From: Yoonia sediminilitoris
GTDB lineage: Bacteria > Pseudomonadota > Alphaproteobacteria > Rhodobacterales > Rhodobacteraceae
NCBI RefSeq assembly: GCF_003058085.1
Contig: NZ_QBUD01000001.1
Location: 62,001-126,000 of the forward strand
Direction of reading: 5' to 3'
Length of the DNA: 64,000 nt
Part shown: in pieces, positions 46,966 through 56,032 of the stretch
Numbering within the stretch: the first letter of the stretch is position 1
Layout: each line of letters opens with the position of its first letter
Notes under the pieces: generated by a model
The model's database searches: none
Told to the model about the DNA's origin: nothing
Seen by the model: the letters and a program-made list of their open reading frames with translations, nothing else
Made by a program: the position numbers and the translations under genes

Positions 46966-47379
46966 ATGACGAAATTTGCTTTGGGAACGCATCCGTTCCT
47001 ATTGGGGTTTGAGCAGCTTGAAAGGCTGGTAGAGCGCACCGCGAAAAGCGGGAATGACGGCTATCCGCCCTACAATATCGAACAGACCTCTGATCATTCT
47101 TACCGCATTACGCTTGCGGTTGCCGGATTTGCAGAAAATGATCTGGCAATAACGGTCGAAGATAACTCTTTGGTCATACGTGGGCGTCAGACTGATGAGG
47201 ATGACGGGCGCATTTTCTTGCATCGTGGCATTGCCGCACGACAGTTCCAACGGTCATTCGTATTGGCCGATGGGGTCGATGTGGGCGAGGCGGTGATTGA
47301 AAATGGGTTGCTGCACGTTGATCTGTCCCGTGCCGTGCCTGAGCGGATCGTGCACACGATCAACATTAGAAAGGGGTAA
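46966..47379 (+). CDS. Small heat-shock protein Hsp20 (IbpA-like)
   Basis: ATP-independent holdase of 137 aa. The alpha-crystallin domain runs from about PYNIEQTSDHSYRITLAVAG to AVIENGLLHVDLSRAVPER, with the conserved GRQTDEDD... and ENGLLHVDL patch. The C-terminal IxI motif is INIRKG. ATG 46966 gives the IbpA-like N-terminus MTKFALGTHPFLLGFEQLE. The gene is preceded by an RpoH-type promoter and followed, four bases later, by the DUF1150 gene. Confidence 0.94.
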   Translation: MTKFALGTHPFLLGFEQLERLVERTAKSGNDGYPPYNIEQTSDHSYRITLAVAGFAENDLAITVEDNSLVIRGRQTDEDDGRIFLHRGIAARQFQRSFVLADGVDVGEAVIENGLLHVDLSRAVPERIVHTINIRKG

Positions 47380-47383
47380 GCCA

Positions 47384-47608
47384 ATGAATACCAAGTTTGA
47401 TCTGGCTACAATGGGTCGGGATATCGTTTATGTGAAGCCGGTTCCCGTGACTGATCTGCCCAAGGACATGCGAGTCCATGCTGGCGGTCTGGAAACCATT
47501 TTTGCAGTTCACAACACGCAGGGAGAGCAGTTGGCGCTTGTTGCGAACAAGCGGCTGGCATTTGACCTCGCGCGGGAAAATGACATGCAACCGGTCACGG
47601 TGCACTAA
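47384..47608 (+). CDS. DUF1150 family protein, co-transcribed with hsp20
   Basis: Protein of 74 aa. The sequence VYVKPVPVTDLPKDMR and ANKRLAFDLARENDMQPVTVH matches the DUF1150 family, often found next to small heat-shock genes in alphaproteobacteria. AAAGGGGTAAGCC precedes the ATG. Function unknown; joint heat-shock regulation with Hsp20 is likely. Confidence 0.88.
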   Translation: MNTKFDLATMGRDIVYVKPVPVTDLPKDMRVHAGGLETIFAVHNTQGEQLALVANKRLAFDLARENDMQPVTVH

Positions 47609-47759
47609 TCTTCACTGAATTGCTTGAGTCTCGGTAGATCCATCAGCGCTGCTCGTTAGGTATGCCGCATTCGTTTCGTTATGAGGGGCGGTGGCTTGTT
47701 TTCCCAAGCTTGGGAAGGCCTTGCAGCGCATTGGTTCGCGTTGTGTTTTCCGTCGATAG

Positions 47760-47924
47760 CTCTTCGGCTTTGACCTGAGGTATGAGCGAAAAGCTATAGT
47801 TACGGTCTTTGCCTCTCCGGTCACCGGGAACGTCAAGGCCGACGCGCCAATCGGCGTCAGTCTGTTTCCCGACGACCGTGAAGATGACCCGGATTTCGAC
47901 GTCATAGCGGCAAAGGCCAGTTGA
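47760..47924 (+). pseudogene. Possible C-terminal coding remnant, unrecognised
   Basis: A 54-codon open stretch with no start codon, between stops, encodes a sequence including VTVFASPVTGNVKADAPIGV and SLFPDDREDDPDFDVIAAKA. Codon use is like that of neighbouring genes, and the sequence is acidic. The region 47609-47963 otherwise holds only unlikely antisense frames. It may be the tail of a decayed gene, or chance. Confidence 0.3.
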
Positions 47925-47963
47925 CGCCATGCCCAGAGCCGATGCATATGCCGGCGGAAAAAT

Positions 47964-49673
47964 CTATCCCTTGATCAGCCCCATGCTTTCGAGTTTCAGG
48001 ATCACCTGATGGGCGCAGCTGTCGACCGCGATACTTTCGGTTTCCAAGCTGAGTTCGGGGTTTTCCGGTACGTCGTAGGGGTCTGAAATACCTGTGAATT
48101 CCTTGATCTTGCCTTCGCGGGCCAGCTTATACAGGCCCTTGCGGTCGCGCCGCTCGCATTCCTCGATAGACGTCGCCACATGGACCTCAAGAAAGGCGCC
48201 GAACTGTTCAATCTCTTCGCGCACGGCGCGTCGTGTGGTGGCATAGGGCGCGATTGGCGCGCAGATCGCGATCCCGCCGTTCTTGGTAATCTCAGATGCC
48301 ACATAACCGATCCGCCGGATGTTCAGGTCGCGGTGTTCCTTGCTAAAGCCCAGCTCTGAACTGAGGTTCTTGCGTACAATATCGCCGTCCAACAAGGTCA
48401 CGGGGCGCCCGCCCATTTCCATCAGTTTGACCATCAGTGCGTTTGCAATCGTGGACTTCCCCGATCCGGAGAAGCCGGTAAAGAACACGGTGAAACCCTG
48501 TTCGGCGCGGGGTGGGCGGGTCTTGCGCAGCTCTTCAACGACTGCGGGAAAGGAAAACCATTCGGGAATTTCCAGCCCCTCTGACAGCCGCCGCCGCAGT
48601 TCGGTGCCAGAGATATTCAGGATGGTGACATCATCCTTGTCGTTGATTTCATCGGCTGGTTCATATTGGGCGCGATCCTGCACATAGACCATATGTTTGA
48701 AGTCAACCATAGTGATGCCCATTTCGTCCTGATGCTGGCGGAACAGGTCCTGCGCATCGTAGGGGCCATAGAAATCATCTCCTGCGGAATTTCTGCCCGG
48801 TCCGGCATGGTCACGGCCGACGATGAAGTGCGTGCAGCCGTGGTTCTTGCGGATCAGCCCGTGCCAGACCGCCTCGCGCGGGCCAGCCATGCGCATGGCA
48901 AGGTTGAGCAGGGACATGGTTGTCGTGGATGAAGGATATTGGTCCAGCACCGCCTCGTAGCAGCGCACGCGGGTGAAATGGTCAATATCGCCCGGTTTGG
49001 TCATGCCGACAACGGGATGGATGAGCAGATTGGCCTGCGCTTCCTTCGCGGCGCGGAACGTCAGTTCCTGATGGGCGCGGTGCAGCGGGTTGCGGGTCTG
49101 AAACGCCACAACCTTGTGCCAGCCCAGCTTGCGGAAGTAGGCGCGCAATTCGTTGGGCGTGTCGCGGCTGCCGCGGAAATCATAATGCACCGGCTGCTGG
49201 ATGCCCGTCACAGGCCCGCCCAGATATACCGCACCGGCAGTATTGTGCAGGTAATTGACCGCCGGATGCGCTGTATCGTCGGCGCCAAAGACCATTTCCG
49301 CCTCGCGGGATTTGTCCGGCGTCCATTTGTCAGTGACCGTCATGGTGCCAAGGATCACACCTTCCTGATCGCGCAGGGCGATATCCTGTCCGACGGCGAC
49401 CGTTTCGGCAAAACTTTCGGACACATCAAGGGTGATAGGCATCGGCCAGAGCGTGCCATCGGCCAGACGCATGTTATCGACGACGCTGTTGTAGTCGGCT
49501 TCTGACAGAAACCCTTTGAGCGGGTTGAACCCCCCGTTCATCAAAAGCTCCAGATCGCAAATCTGGCGCGGGGTCAGGTCATGGCTGACCAGATCAGCCG
49601 CCTCAAGCTTCAGCTTCTGCGCGCTGTCATACGAGACATAGAGTTCAGGAATGGGGGCGAGCGGTTGCGACAT
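47964..49673 (-). CDS. Bifunctional sulfate adenylyltransferase / APS kinase
   Basis: Fusion protein of 569 aa for sulfate activation to PAPS. The N-terminal ATP sulfurylase (about residues 1-385) has TRNPLHRAHQELT (HxxH), VGRDHAGPG and GGFNPLKGF. The C-terminal APS kinase (about 390-569) has P-loop GFSGSGKST and LDGDIVRKNLS. Domain order (Sat-CysC) is common in Rhodobacteraceae. ATG 49673 gives the family start MSQPLAPIPELY; the extra 33 codons upstream are rejected. Assimilatory role is likely. Confidence 0.96.
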   Translation of the reverse strand: MSQPLAPIPELYVSYDSAQKLKLEAADLVSHDLTPRQICDLELLMNGGFNPLKGFLSEADYNSVVDNMRLADGTLWPMPITLDVSESFAETVAVGQDIALRDQEGVILGTMTVTDKWTPDKSREAEMVFGADDTAHPAVNYLHNTAGAVYLGGPVTGIQQPVHYDFRGSRDTPNELRAYFRKLGWHKVVAFQTRNPLHRAHQELTFRAAKEAQANLLIHPVVGMTKPGDIDHFTRVRCYEAVLDQYPSSTTTMSLLNLAMRMAGPREAVWHGLIRKNHGCTHFIVGRDHAGPGRNSAGDDFYGPYDAQDLFRQHQDEMGITMVDFKHMVYVQDRAQYEPADEINDKDDVTILNISGTELRRRLSEGLEIPEWFSFPAVVEELRKTRPPRAEQGFTVFFTGFSGSGKSTIANALMVKLMEMGGRPVTLLDGDIVRKNLSSELGFSKEHRDLNIRRIGYVASEITKNGGIAICAPIAPYATTRRAVREEIEQFGAFLEVHVATSIEECERRDRKGLYKLAREGKIKEFTGISDPYDVPENPELSLETESIAVDSCAHQVILKLESMGLIKG

Positions 49674-49854
49674 GTTCAACAATGACCTTCTGCGAATTAT
49701 GACGGCTCGATAGCCTTCAATCGCGTTATTTGTCCACACAAACCATTGAAAAAGGATGGATATTCGTAGCAATCGTTGATGATTGGCACGTCCGGTCCCC
49801 GCATCCGCCCGTCACAGAACGGATCACCCGCAAGACAGGCTGTTGCGCACCGGT

Positions 49855-50796
49855 TTATTCCTGCTCCGCCAGAAATTTTTCGGCATCAAGTGCCGCCATG
49901 CATCCCATCCCGGCAGATGTCACCGCCTGTCGATAGGTGTGGTCGGTCAGGTCGCCCGCCGCAAACACACCGGGAATCGCCGTTCTGGTGCTGCCCGCTT
50001 CGACCTTTACATAGCCGCCGCTGTGCGTTTCAAGCTGGTCTTTGACCAGTTCGGACGCAGGCGCATGCCCAATGGCGATAAAGACGCCTTTGGCCGGAAT
50101 GTCGGTGATTTCGCCGGTTTTGGTGTGTTTGACTTTGATCCCCTCGACACCGAGCGGGCTGTCGGAGCCATAGACCTCGTCGATTTCATGAAACCAGAGT
50201 GTTTCTATTTTCGGGTTCTTCTCCAGCCGGTTTTGCAGGATCTTTTCGGCGCGCAATTCGTCGCGTCTGTGGATCAGGGTCACTTTGGAGGCGAAGTTGG
50301 TCAGGAACAGCGCTTCTTCCACGGCGGTGTTGCCGCCACCAACGACCACAATTTCCTGTCCGCGATAGAAAAACCCGTCACATGTGGCACAGGCGCTCAC
50401 GCCAAAGCCCTTGAATTTTTCTTCGGTGGGCAGGCCCAGCCATTTGGCGCGCGCGCCGGTACACAGGATCACGGCGTCAGCCGTATAGACGGTGCCGCTG
50501 TCCGATTTCGCCGTGAAGGGACGGTTTTGCAGATCCAGCTCGGTGATGATGTCGCCGACGATATCGCAGCCCATCGCGCGAGCATGGGCTTCCATCCGGA
50601 TCATCAGGTCAGGGCCCTGCACTTCGGTATCGCCGGGCCAGTTTTCGACTTCGGTGGTTGTGGTCAATTGCCCGCCCGGTTCAATCCCTTGCACCAACAC
50701 AGGTTCCAGCATCGCACGCGCTGCATAGACGCCAGCGGTATAGCCAGCGGGGCCAGAGCCGATAATCAGAACTTTGGTGTGGCGGGTCTCGGACAT
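49855..50796 (-). CDS. trxB: Thioredoxin-disulfide reductase
   Basis: FAD/NADPH enzyme of 313 aa. FAD motif KVLIIGSGPAGYTAGVYAAR, redox pair CATC in SACATCDGFFYRG, NADPH motif VVVGGGNTAVEEALFL, and C-terminal GVFAAGDLTDHTYRQAV are complete. ATG 50796 follows AAAGG at eight bases. Divergent from an Lrp/AsnC-type regulator, 163 bases apart. Confidence 0.97.
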   Translation of the reverse strand: MSETRHTKVLIIGSGPAGYTAGVYAARAMLEPVLVQGIEPGGQLTTTTEVENWPGDTEVQGPDLMIRMEAHARAMGCDIVGDIITELDLQNRPFTAKSDSGTVYTADAVILCTGARAKWLGLPTEEKFKGFGVSACATCDGFFYRGQEIVVVGGGNTAVEEALFLTNFASKVTLIHRRDELRAEKILQNRLEKNPKIETLWFHEIDEVYGSDSPLGVEGIKVKHTKTGEITDIPAKGVFIAIGHAPASELVKDQLETHSGGYVKVEAGSTRTAIPGVFAAGDLTDHTYRQAVTSAGMGCMAALDAEKFLAEQE

Positions 50797-50959
50797 TGGG
50801 TGGCCTTTCATGGACGATTGTCGCATTCATATAGCTGCGCGATGGCTATGATAAAACCCGTCTTGCCCGCTTGTGGTGCGATATAATGTTACCTAAATGC
50901 GAAATAATATTGCGCGATCGTCGATCAACGCGTACAAATTGCAAAAAACAGGGAATGCA

Positions 50960-51460
50960 ATGCCAGGTACCAAACTTGACGATATTGACCGGATGATTCT
51001 GGCCGAGCTTCAGGCAGACGGCCGGATGACCAATGTTGAATTGGCCAAACGGGTGGGTATCTCTGCCCCGCCTTGCCTGCGCCGCGTGCGCACGCTTGAG
51101 GAACAGGGCTTTATTCAAGGCTATCACGCCGATGTTGATGCGCGGGAACTGGGGTTCGAGGTGCAGGTCTTTGCCATGGTTGGACTTGTCAGTCAGGCCG
51201 AAGCGGACCTGAGCGCTTTTGAAAACCGTTGTCTCTCTTGGCCTCTTGTTCGGGAATGCCATATGCTGAATGGCGAGGTGGATTTTATCTTGAAATGCGT
51301 GGCTCCTGACTTGCGCAGTTTCCAGCGGTTCCTGACCGAGCAACTGACCAGCGCGGAAAATGTTGCCAGCGTCAAGACGTCCCTTGTGATCCGGGGCGCA
51401 AAGGATGAACCGGGCGTGCCGTTTGACGTATTGGAAGAACGTCTGGCAATGGAGGCCTGA
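50960..51460 (+). CDS. Lrp/AsnC family transcriptional regulator
   Basis: Regulator of 166 aa. N-terminal helix-turn-helix: LDDIDRMILAELQADGRMTN and ELAKRVGISAPPCLRRVRTL. The C-terminal RAM domain includes ALVRECHMLNG-like LVRECHMLNGEVDFILKC. ATG 50960 has AGGGA six bases ahead; the frame opens 21 codons earlier. It may control the divergent trxB or amino-acid genes elsewhere. Confidence 0.93.
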   Translation: MPGTKLDDIDRMILAELQADGRMTNVELAKRVGISAPPCLRRVRTLEEQGFIQGYHADVDARELGFEVQVFAMVGLVSQAEADLSAFENRCLSWPLVRECHMLNGEVDFILKCVAPDLRSFQRFLTEQLTSAENVASVKTSLVIRGAKDEPGVPFDVLEERLAMEA

Positions 51461-51523
51461 TCCGGGTCAGCATGGCCGCGAATTCTACTCGCCTTGCGGA
51501 TGGATTGGGCGTATTGCGGCAGC

Positions 51524-52753
51524 ATGAAATTTGTCCGCCTTCAAGATAGCCAGTCGCTGCCGTTCTGGCGCAGACCACAAGCCCTGTTGTTTATCATGGC
51601 GATGGCGATGCCAGTTGCATTTGCCACATGGTCGGCCTTGCTGAACAATTTCGTAATCGAAGTTGCCGGGTTTGACGGGTCCGATATTGGCTGGCTGCAT
51701 ACGGTGCGCGAAATCCCGGGCTTTTTTGCGATTGGCGTGATCGCCCTGATCATATTTGTCCGTGAACAGGTCTTGGGTCTCGTTTCGCTGATTATGCTGG
51801 GTGCCGCGACTGCGGTCACGGCGCAATTCCCGCAGATGGGCGGCATTCTGACTGTCACGATGCTGTCGTCAATCGGCTTTCACTATTACGAGACAGTGAA
51901 TCAATCCCTGCAATTGCAGTGGATCGACAAGGCCCGCGCGCCGCAAATGCTGGGCTGGATTATCGCCGCCGGGGCAGGGGCCACGATTGTCGTCTATCTG
52001 CTGATCGTTCTGACGTGGGAAGCCTTGGGCCTGACCTATACGATTGTTTACTGGCTGTCGGGCGGGTTCACTGCTGTCGTCGCCCTGATCTGCCTGTTTG
52101 CCTATCCACAATTCGAAAGCCCGCATCCGCAGAACAAGACCATGGTTCTGCGCCGCCGCTATTGGCTTTATTACGCCCTGCAATTCATGTCGGGCGCGCG
52201 ACGTCAGGTTTTTGTCGTTTTCGCCGGTTTTATGATGGTTGAACGGTTCGGCTATCAGGTTGACGAGATTACGCAGCTTTTCCTGCTCACGCTTGTCATC
52301 AATATGATCGCGGCCCCCATGTTGGGTCGGTTGGTCGCCGTCTTTGGCGAACGCCGGGCCCTGATATTTGAGTATGTCGGCCTGTGTCTGGTGTTCTTTG
52401 CCTATGGCGGGATCTACTATTTTGGCTGGGGCGTGGCGTTGGCGACTGCGCTCTATGTGGTGAACCATATCTTTTTCAGCCTCGCGCTGGCGATCAAGAC
52501 CTATTTCCAGAAGATCGCCGATCCGCAGGATATTGCACCGACGGCAGCGGTGGCGTTTACGATCAACCACATTGCGGCGGTGTTCTTGCCTGCACTGCTC
52601 GGCTATATCTGGCTCAAATCGCCCGGTTTGGTGTTCATGTTGGCAGCAGGCATGGCGGTGGTTTCGCTGTTGCTGTCAATGTTGATCCCCCGTCACCCTG
52701 CACCGGGACATGAAACAACGCTGCAAGGCCGACTGCTTGCCCCCGCGGAATAA
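51524..52753 (+). CDS. Major facilitator superfamily transporter
   Basis: Inner-membrane transporter of 409 aa with about twelve helices. It begins KFVRLQDSQSLPFWRRPQAL. Loop residues between TM2 and TM3 are not the classic GxxxDRxGRR, and LGRLVAVFGERRALIFEY is the C-half equivalent. Substrate unknown. The start could also be ATG 51494; neither has a strong ribosome site. Confidence 0.82.
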   Translation: MKFVRLQDSQSLPFWRRPQALLFIMAMAMPVAFATWSALLNNFVIEVAGFDGSDIGWLHTVREIPGFFAIGVIALIIFVREQVLGLVSLIMLGAATAVTAQFPQMGGILTVTMLSSIGFHYYETVNQSLQLQWIDKARAPQMLGWIIAAGAGATIVVYLLIVLTWEALGLTYTIVYWLSGGFTAVVALICLFAYPQFESPHPQNKTMVLRRRYWLYYALQFMSGARRQVFVVFAGFMMVERFGYQVDEITQLFLLTLVINMIAAPMLGRLVAVFGERRALIFEYVGLCLVFFAYGGIYYFGWGVALATALYVVNHIFFSLALAIKTYFQKIADPQDIAPTAAVAFTINHIAAVFLPALLGYIWLKSPGLVFMLAAGMAVVSLLLSMLIPRHPAPGHETTLQGRLLAPAE

Positions 52754-52755
52754 CT

Positions 52756-53208
52756 TTATGCGTCGCTCATCATTGGCTTGGCTGGTTTGAAGCCGGTCCA
52801 CTTGCTGGCCCCCAAGCCCAGATAAATGAGGATTGGGCAGGCAATCGCGTAGAGTGCCAAGCCAGCAGCCGCAAACATGGCGAAATCACCCATACCGACG
52901 CCGAGCATCTCGGTCCACTGTTTTGGATTGGTCAAAAGCCCACCGACTGCGAAAACCATGAACAAGGCAGGCACCGCAATCACCAGCATGAGAGCGATGG
53001 TACCCAACGCACATGTGATCCGTTCATTGCCGTGCATACTCCGCCCCGTTTTCCTTGCGTAATCGAAACTGGCAAACATGCTTGCGCAAAACAGCCCGGC
53101 AAGCCCCGTCAGATTGGACGGTGCCAGTGAAAGATATGTCAGGACGACAGTAAAGGCCGTGCTAAAAAGATACGATCCAAAAGTGATGGTAAAAATAGCG
53201 CGCGCCAT
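52756..53208 (-). CDS. Hypothetical membrane protein (ABZJ_00895-like)
   Basis: Protein of 150 aa with four hydrophobic segments (about 3-28, 30-47, 69-92, 108-135). The motif FDYARKTGRSMHGNERITCA between helices 2 and 3 resembles a family annotated ABZJ_00895, of unknown function; this identification is from memory. ATG 53208 follows AGGAC. Convergent with the MFS gene, two bases apart. Confidence 0.75.
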   Translation of the reverse strand: MARAIFTITFGSYLFSTAFTVVLTYLSLAPSNLTGLAGLFCASMFASFDYARKTGRSMHGNERITCALGTIALMLVIAVPALFMVFAVGGLLTNPKQWTEMLGVGMGDFAMFAAAGLALYAIACPILIYLGLGASKWTGFKPAKPMMSDA

Positions 53209-53309
53209 GATGTGGTCCTGTTTGACTGTTCGTTTCACTCGAACGTGATGGTCTCTATTGGATATCGGTGGCGGGTGATTTATTTATGTCCCAAATAAGG
53301 AGTTTTTTG

Positions 53310-53960
53310 ATGTTTTTTGTGAACCGCAATAAATCCGAAATGGTGGCAAAGACTGACGCGCTGCCCGGACGCCCCGATCCGCTAGCGACTGCGGATACGC
53401 ATTTTGTCTTCGGGACACCGCTGACCAGCGAAGTACCTGCCGGGATGGAACAGGCCATGTTTGGCATGGGCTGTTTCTGGGGGGTGGAGCGGATGTTCTG
53501 GAAACTGGATGGCGTGAAATCCACTATGGTTGGCTATGCAGGCGGCTACACCCCGAACGCCACTTACGAAGAGGTCTGCACCGGCAAGACCGGACATAAT
53601 GAAGTGGTGCGTGTGATCTTTGACCCTGCTGTCATCTCGTATGAACAATTATTGCAGGTGTTCTGGGAAGGCCACGACCCGACGCAAGGCATGCGGCAGG
53701 GCAATGATGCAGGCACGCAATATCGCTCTGGCATTTACACCTATTCCGATGCGCAAATGCAGGCGGCCAAGCAGTCGCAGGCGGCATTTGCACCGCGCTT
53801 GTCGCAGGCAGGCTACGGTCCCATCACAACAGAGATCATCGACGCGCCAACATTCTATTTTGCCGAAGACTATCATCAACAGTATCTGGCCAAGAACCCG
53901 GCGGGTTATTGTGGCATTGGCGGGACTGGCGTGACATGTCCCATTGGTGTCGGTGCCTGA
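53310..53960 (+). CDS. msrA: Peptide-methionine (S)-S-oxide reductase
   Basis: Enzyme of 216 aa that repairs methionine-S-sulfoxide. The catalytic Cys lies in [43 protein letters not shown] region and [20 protein letters not shown] follow, all MsrA hallmarks. The C-terminal half contains resolving-cysteine candidates ([14 protein letters not shown]). ATG 53310 has AAGGAG eight bases upstream. Monocistronic by context. Confidence 0.95.
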   Translation: MFFVNRNKSEMVAKTDALPGRPDPLATADTHFVFGTPLTSEVPAGMEQAMFGMGCFWGVERMFWKLDGVKSTMVGYAGGYTPNATYEEVCTGKTGHNEVVRVIFDPAVISYEQLLQVFWEGHDPTQGMRQGNDAGTQYRSGIYTYSDAQMQAAKQSQAAFAPRLSQAGYGPITTEIIDAPTFYFAEDYHQQYLAKNPAGYCGIGGTGVTCPIGVGA

Positions 53961-54048
53961 TTACCTGCATGGGTGTCGGGCAACAGGCTGGCTTGACGCT
54001 TGCGCAGCGACAGCCTAACGGGGGCTAGCAATTCACAAGGTCCCGGCA

Positions 54049-54930
54049 ATGACGACTTATACGGCACTTACGACGCTTTCTGGCGAAGACGCTGCTTACC
54101 GCCTTGCAGACGATCTGGAGGCCGTCACGCCCGAGCCAACAGGCATCGGCGTCTTCGAGGTCGAGGACGGGTCCGGGCTGTGGGAAGTCGGTGCATATTT
54201 CACCGAAGCGCCGGACCATGCGGCGCTTGCCGTTCTGGCTGCAATACATGGTGCCAAACCGTTCATCGTATCCGAAGTGCCGGATCAGGATTGGGTGTCA
54301 AAAGTTCAGCGCGAACTCGCACCAGTGCCTGCGGGCCGTTTCTTTGTATATGGCTCGCATGACGCGGACAAACTGCCTGCGGATGCAATCGGGTTGTTGA
54401 TCGACGCGCAGATGGCATTCGGGACCGGGCACCATGGCACTACTCTTGGCTGTTTGCGCGCTTTCGATGACCTTCTGACCAGCGGTGTTGCGCCGGGCAA
54501 TGTCGCAGACGTCGGCTGTGGTACTGCCGTATTGGCCATGGCGGCGGCAAAAGTGTTGCCAAAGGCATCTGTTCTGGCCAGTGATATTGACCCGGTGGCC
54601 GTCGAGGTTGCGAATGCCAATGTTGTCGCAAACAACTTGAGCGGTCGCGTAGGCTGTCTCGTTGCGGCGGGGTTTGCGGCGTCTGGACTTGCAGAAAAGG
54701 CGCCATTTGACCTTGTCTTTGCGAATATTCTCAAGGGGCCGTTGGTTGGTCTGGCTCCTGACATGTCGCGCAATGTTGCCCCGGGCGGGCATGTGATTCT
54801 TTCCGGAATTCTGAATGAACAGGCAGAGCAAGTGATAGAGGTTTATCGCCAGAACGGCTTCAATCTGGTCAAAACTGATCAGATTGTTGACTGGGCGACG
54901 CTGATGATGAGCAAAAACACACCGGTTTAA
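54049..54930 (+). CDS. prmA: Ribosomal protein L11 methyltransferase
   Basis: SAM-dependent enzyme of 293 aa that methylates ribosomal protein L11. The SAM site is NVADVGCGTAVLAMAAAK; AFGTGHHGTTLGCL and VFANILKGPLVGLAPD are PrmA-specific blocks. The N-terminal domain binds L11. No operon partner. Confidence 0.94.
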   Translation: MTTYTALTTLSGEDAAYRLADDLEAVTPEPTGIGVFEVEDGSGLWEVGAYFTEAPDHAALAVLAAIHGAKPFIVSEVPDQDWVSKVQRELAPVPAGRFFVYGSHDADKLPADAIGLLIDAQMAFGTGHHGTTLGCLRAFDDLLTSGVAPGNVADVGCGTAVLAMAAAKVLPKASVLASDIDPVAVEVANANVVANNLSGRVGCLVAAGFAASGLAEKAPFDLVFANILKGPLVGLAPDMSRNVAPGGHVILSGILNEQAEQVIEVYRQNGFNLVKTDQIVDWATLMMSKNTPV

Positions 54931-55026
54931 TGACTTTTGGCAATGTTGCCGTAGAAAATGCTTGTTATATACGAATTTGTTAGTGATTTTCGTTACACCA
55001 GTGACTGGTAATTTGTGGAGAGAAAC

Positions 55027-55371
55027 ATGGCTCAGGCTAATGTCCCATTTGATAAGCGATTGAAGCGCATTGTTCGTCGGCATGACCGCATGGCGCGCGG
55101 CGTCGTGAAAACTGTGAATGCTGATGGTCTGATCGTAGCGAGCCCGCGCGTTTACACACCACGCTTTCCGCTCAAAGGGCTGGCTGTCCTGATCGTCATG
55201 GGCTTTTTGTTCAAGGGCTTTTTGTTCGCCTATATGGGCGCTGACGCCTATAATGAGCGTGTCGCAGCCCTGCACGCAGGATCAATCATGGAACAGGCGG
55301 GCGGCTGGATCATGCATGCCGATCCTGCAACCGTGATGATCGCCGAGGGCTTGGAAGTCGTTATCCCATAA
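55027..55371 (+). CDS. Hypothetical protein with one transmembrane helix
   Basis: Protein of 114 aa, unrecognised. Basic N-terminus (FDKRLKRIVRRHDRMARG), one hydrophobic segment (about residues 54-75, LAVLIVMGFLFKGFLFAYMG), then a soluble tail. GGAGAGAAAC precedes ATG 55027. A strong terminator follows 35 bases after the stop. Function unknown. Confidence 0.8.
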   Translation: MAQANVPFDKRLKRIVRRHDRMARGVVKTVNADGLIVASPRVYTPRFPLKGLAVLIVMGFLFKGFLFAYMGADAYNERVAALHAGSIMEQAGGWIMHADPATVMIAEGLEVVIP

Positions 55372-55405
55372 GCCATAAGGGACTTTCACAGTCTGAATAA
55401 GAAAC

Positions 55406-55434
55406 GCCGCCCCTGTTAGGAGGCGGCTTTTTTG
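55406..55434 (+). terminator. Rho-independent terminator
   Basis: GCCGCC-CCT-GTT-AGG-A-GGCGGC forms a 9-bp stem with one bulged base and is followed by TTTTTT. It ends the one-helix membrane protein transcript. Confidence 0.88.
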
Positions 55435-55508
55435 TATCAGCAGGGCTGCCGTTGCCGACAGCGTTTCGCCTTTATCTGATGCCTTAGGTTAAAGACAAAA
55501 AGCTTGAG

Positions 55509-55718
55509 TTAGCGGTGGCTGCGCGTTGCAACAGCTTCGATGTCGCTCGTGCAAAGCCCGATGTCATCCAATTCACGTGTTGTCAGCTTTGAAAGTGCAT
55601 TGCGGGTCGCGCGCGCGTCTTTCCAGGCGCTGAAAGTGTCAGCTATGTTGAAAAAGACAGAGAAGATACGGCCGGCAGTGCTGCCAGCAACGGGACGGGA
55701 TGTGTCAATAGCGGCCAT
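55509..55718 (-). CDS. DUF1127 domain protein
   Basis: Small basic protein of 69 aa. The C-terminal ALSKLTTRELDDIGLCTSDI is the DUF1127 signature. In other alphaproteobacteria such proteins act in RNA-linked or phosphate regulation, but no specific role can be assigned here. ATG 55718 has AAGGAA eight bases ahead. The 19-codon upstream extension is less likely. Confidence 0.88.
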   Translation of the reverse strand: MAAIDTSRPVAGSTAGRIFSVFFNIADTFSAWKDARATRNALSKLTTRELDDIGLCTSDIEAVATRSHR

Positions 55719-56032
55719 GGCCGGGTTCCTTTTACAAGATGCTGCGATGCAGCGTGTTTCATTGATGAGTTGCATTTATGGTGGAAGTGGGGACTTCACC
55801 AGTGCCATTTTCGCAAGGGTCATATGCGTTCTTAACATGCCTTAATTTTGTGCGAAATTTGCCATTAACTGTTTTTTTACAAAGGGTTAACGCAGTGTTG
55901 TCTAGATCCGGGAGTGACGTATTCTGACCATCTGAAGAAAAGGGCTGGCTGAACTGTGGTAAGTAAGGCACTTGGTCTTTGTTCGCGCTTTGTGCTAGCA
56001 ATTTCAAGACAATAAGAAAAAAGGGGCAGCAG
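55719..56032. other. Divergent intergenic region before ruvC
   Basis: A 314-base AT-rich region between the DUF1127 gene and ruvC. It must contain divergent promoters. A GTTC-N7-GTGC sequence at 55981-55995 resembles the alphaproteobacterial LexA box GTTC-N7-GTTC with one mismatch. Confidence 0.5.
55981..55995 (+). promoter_or_regulatory. Possible LexA (SOS) box before ruvC
   Basis: GTTC-GCGCTTT-GTGC, one mismatch from the alphaproteobacterial SOS box, 38 bases before the ruvC start. Recombination genes are plausible LexA targets. A single mismatched box is weak evidence. Confidence 0.3.

Noticed and set aside
47612..47947. 111-codon minus-strand frame
   Set aside because: Ser/Thr-rich product, no ribosome site, and no resemblance to a family.
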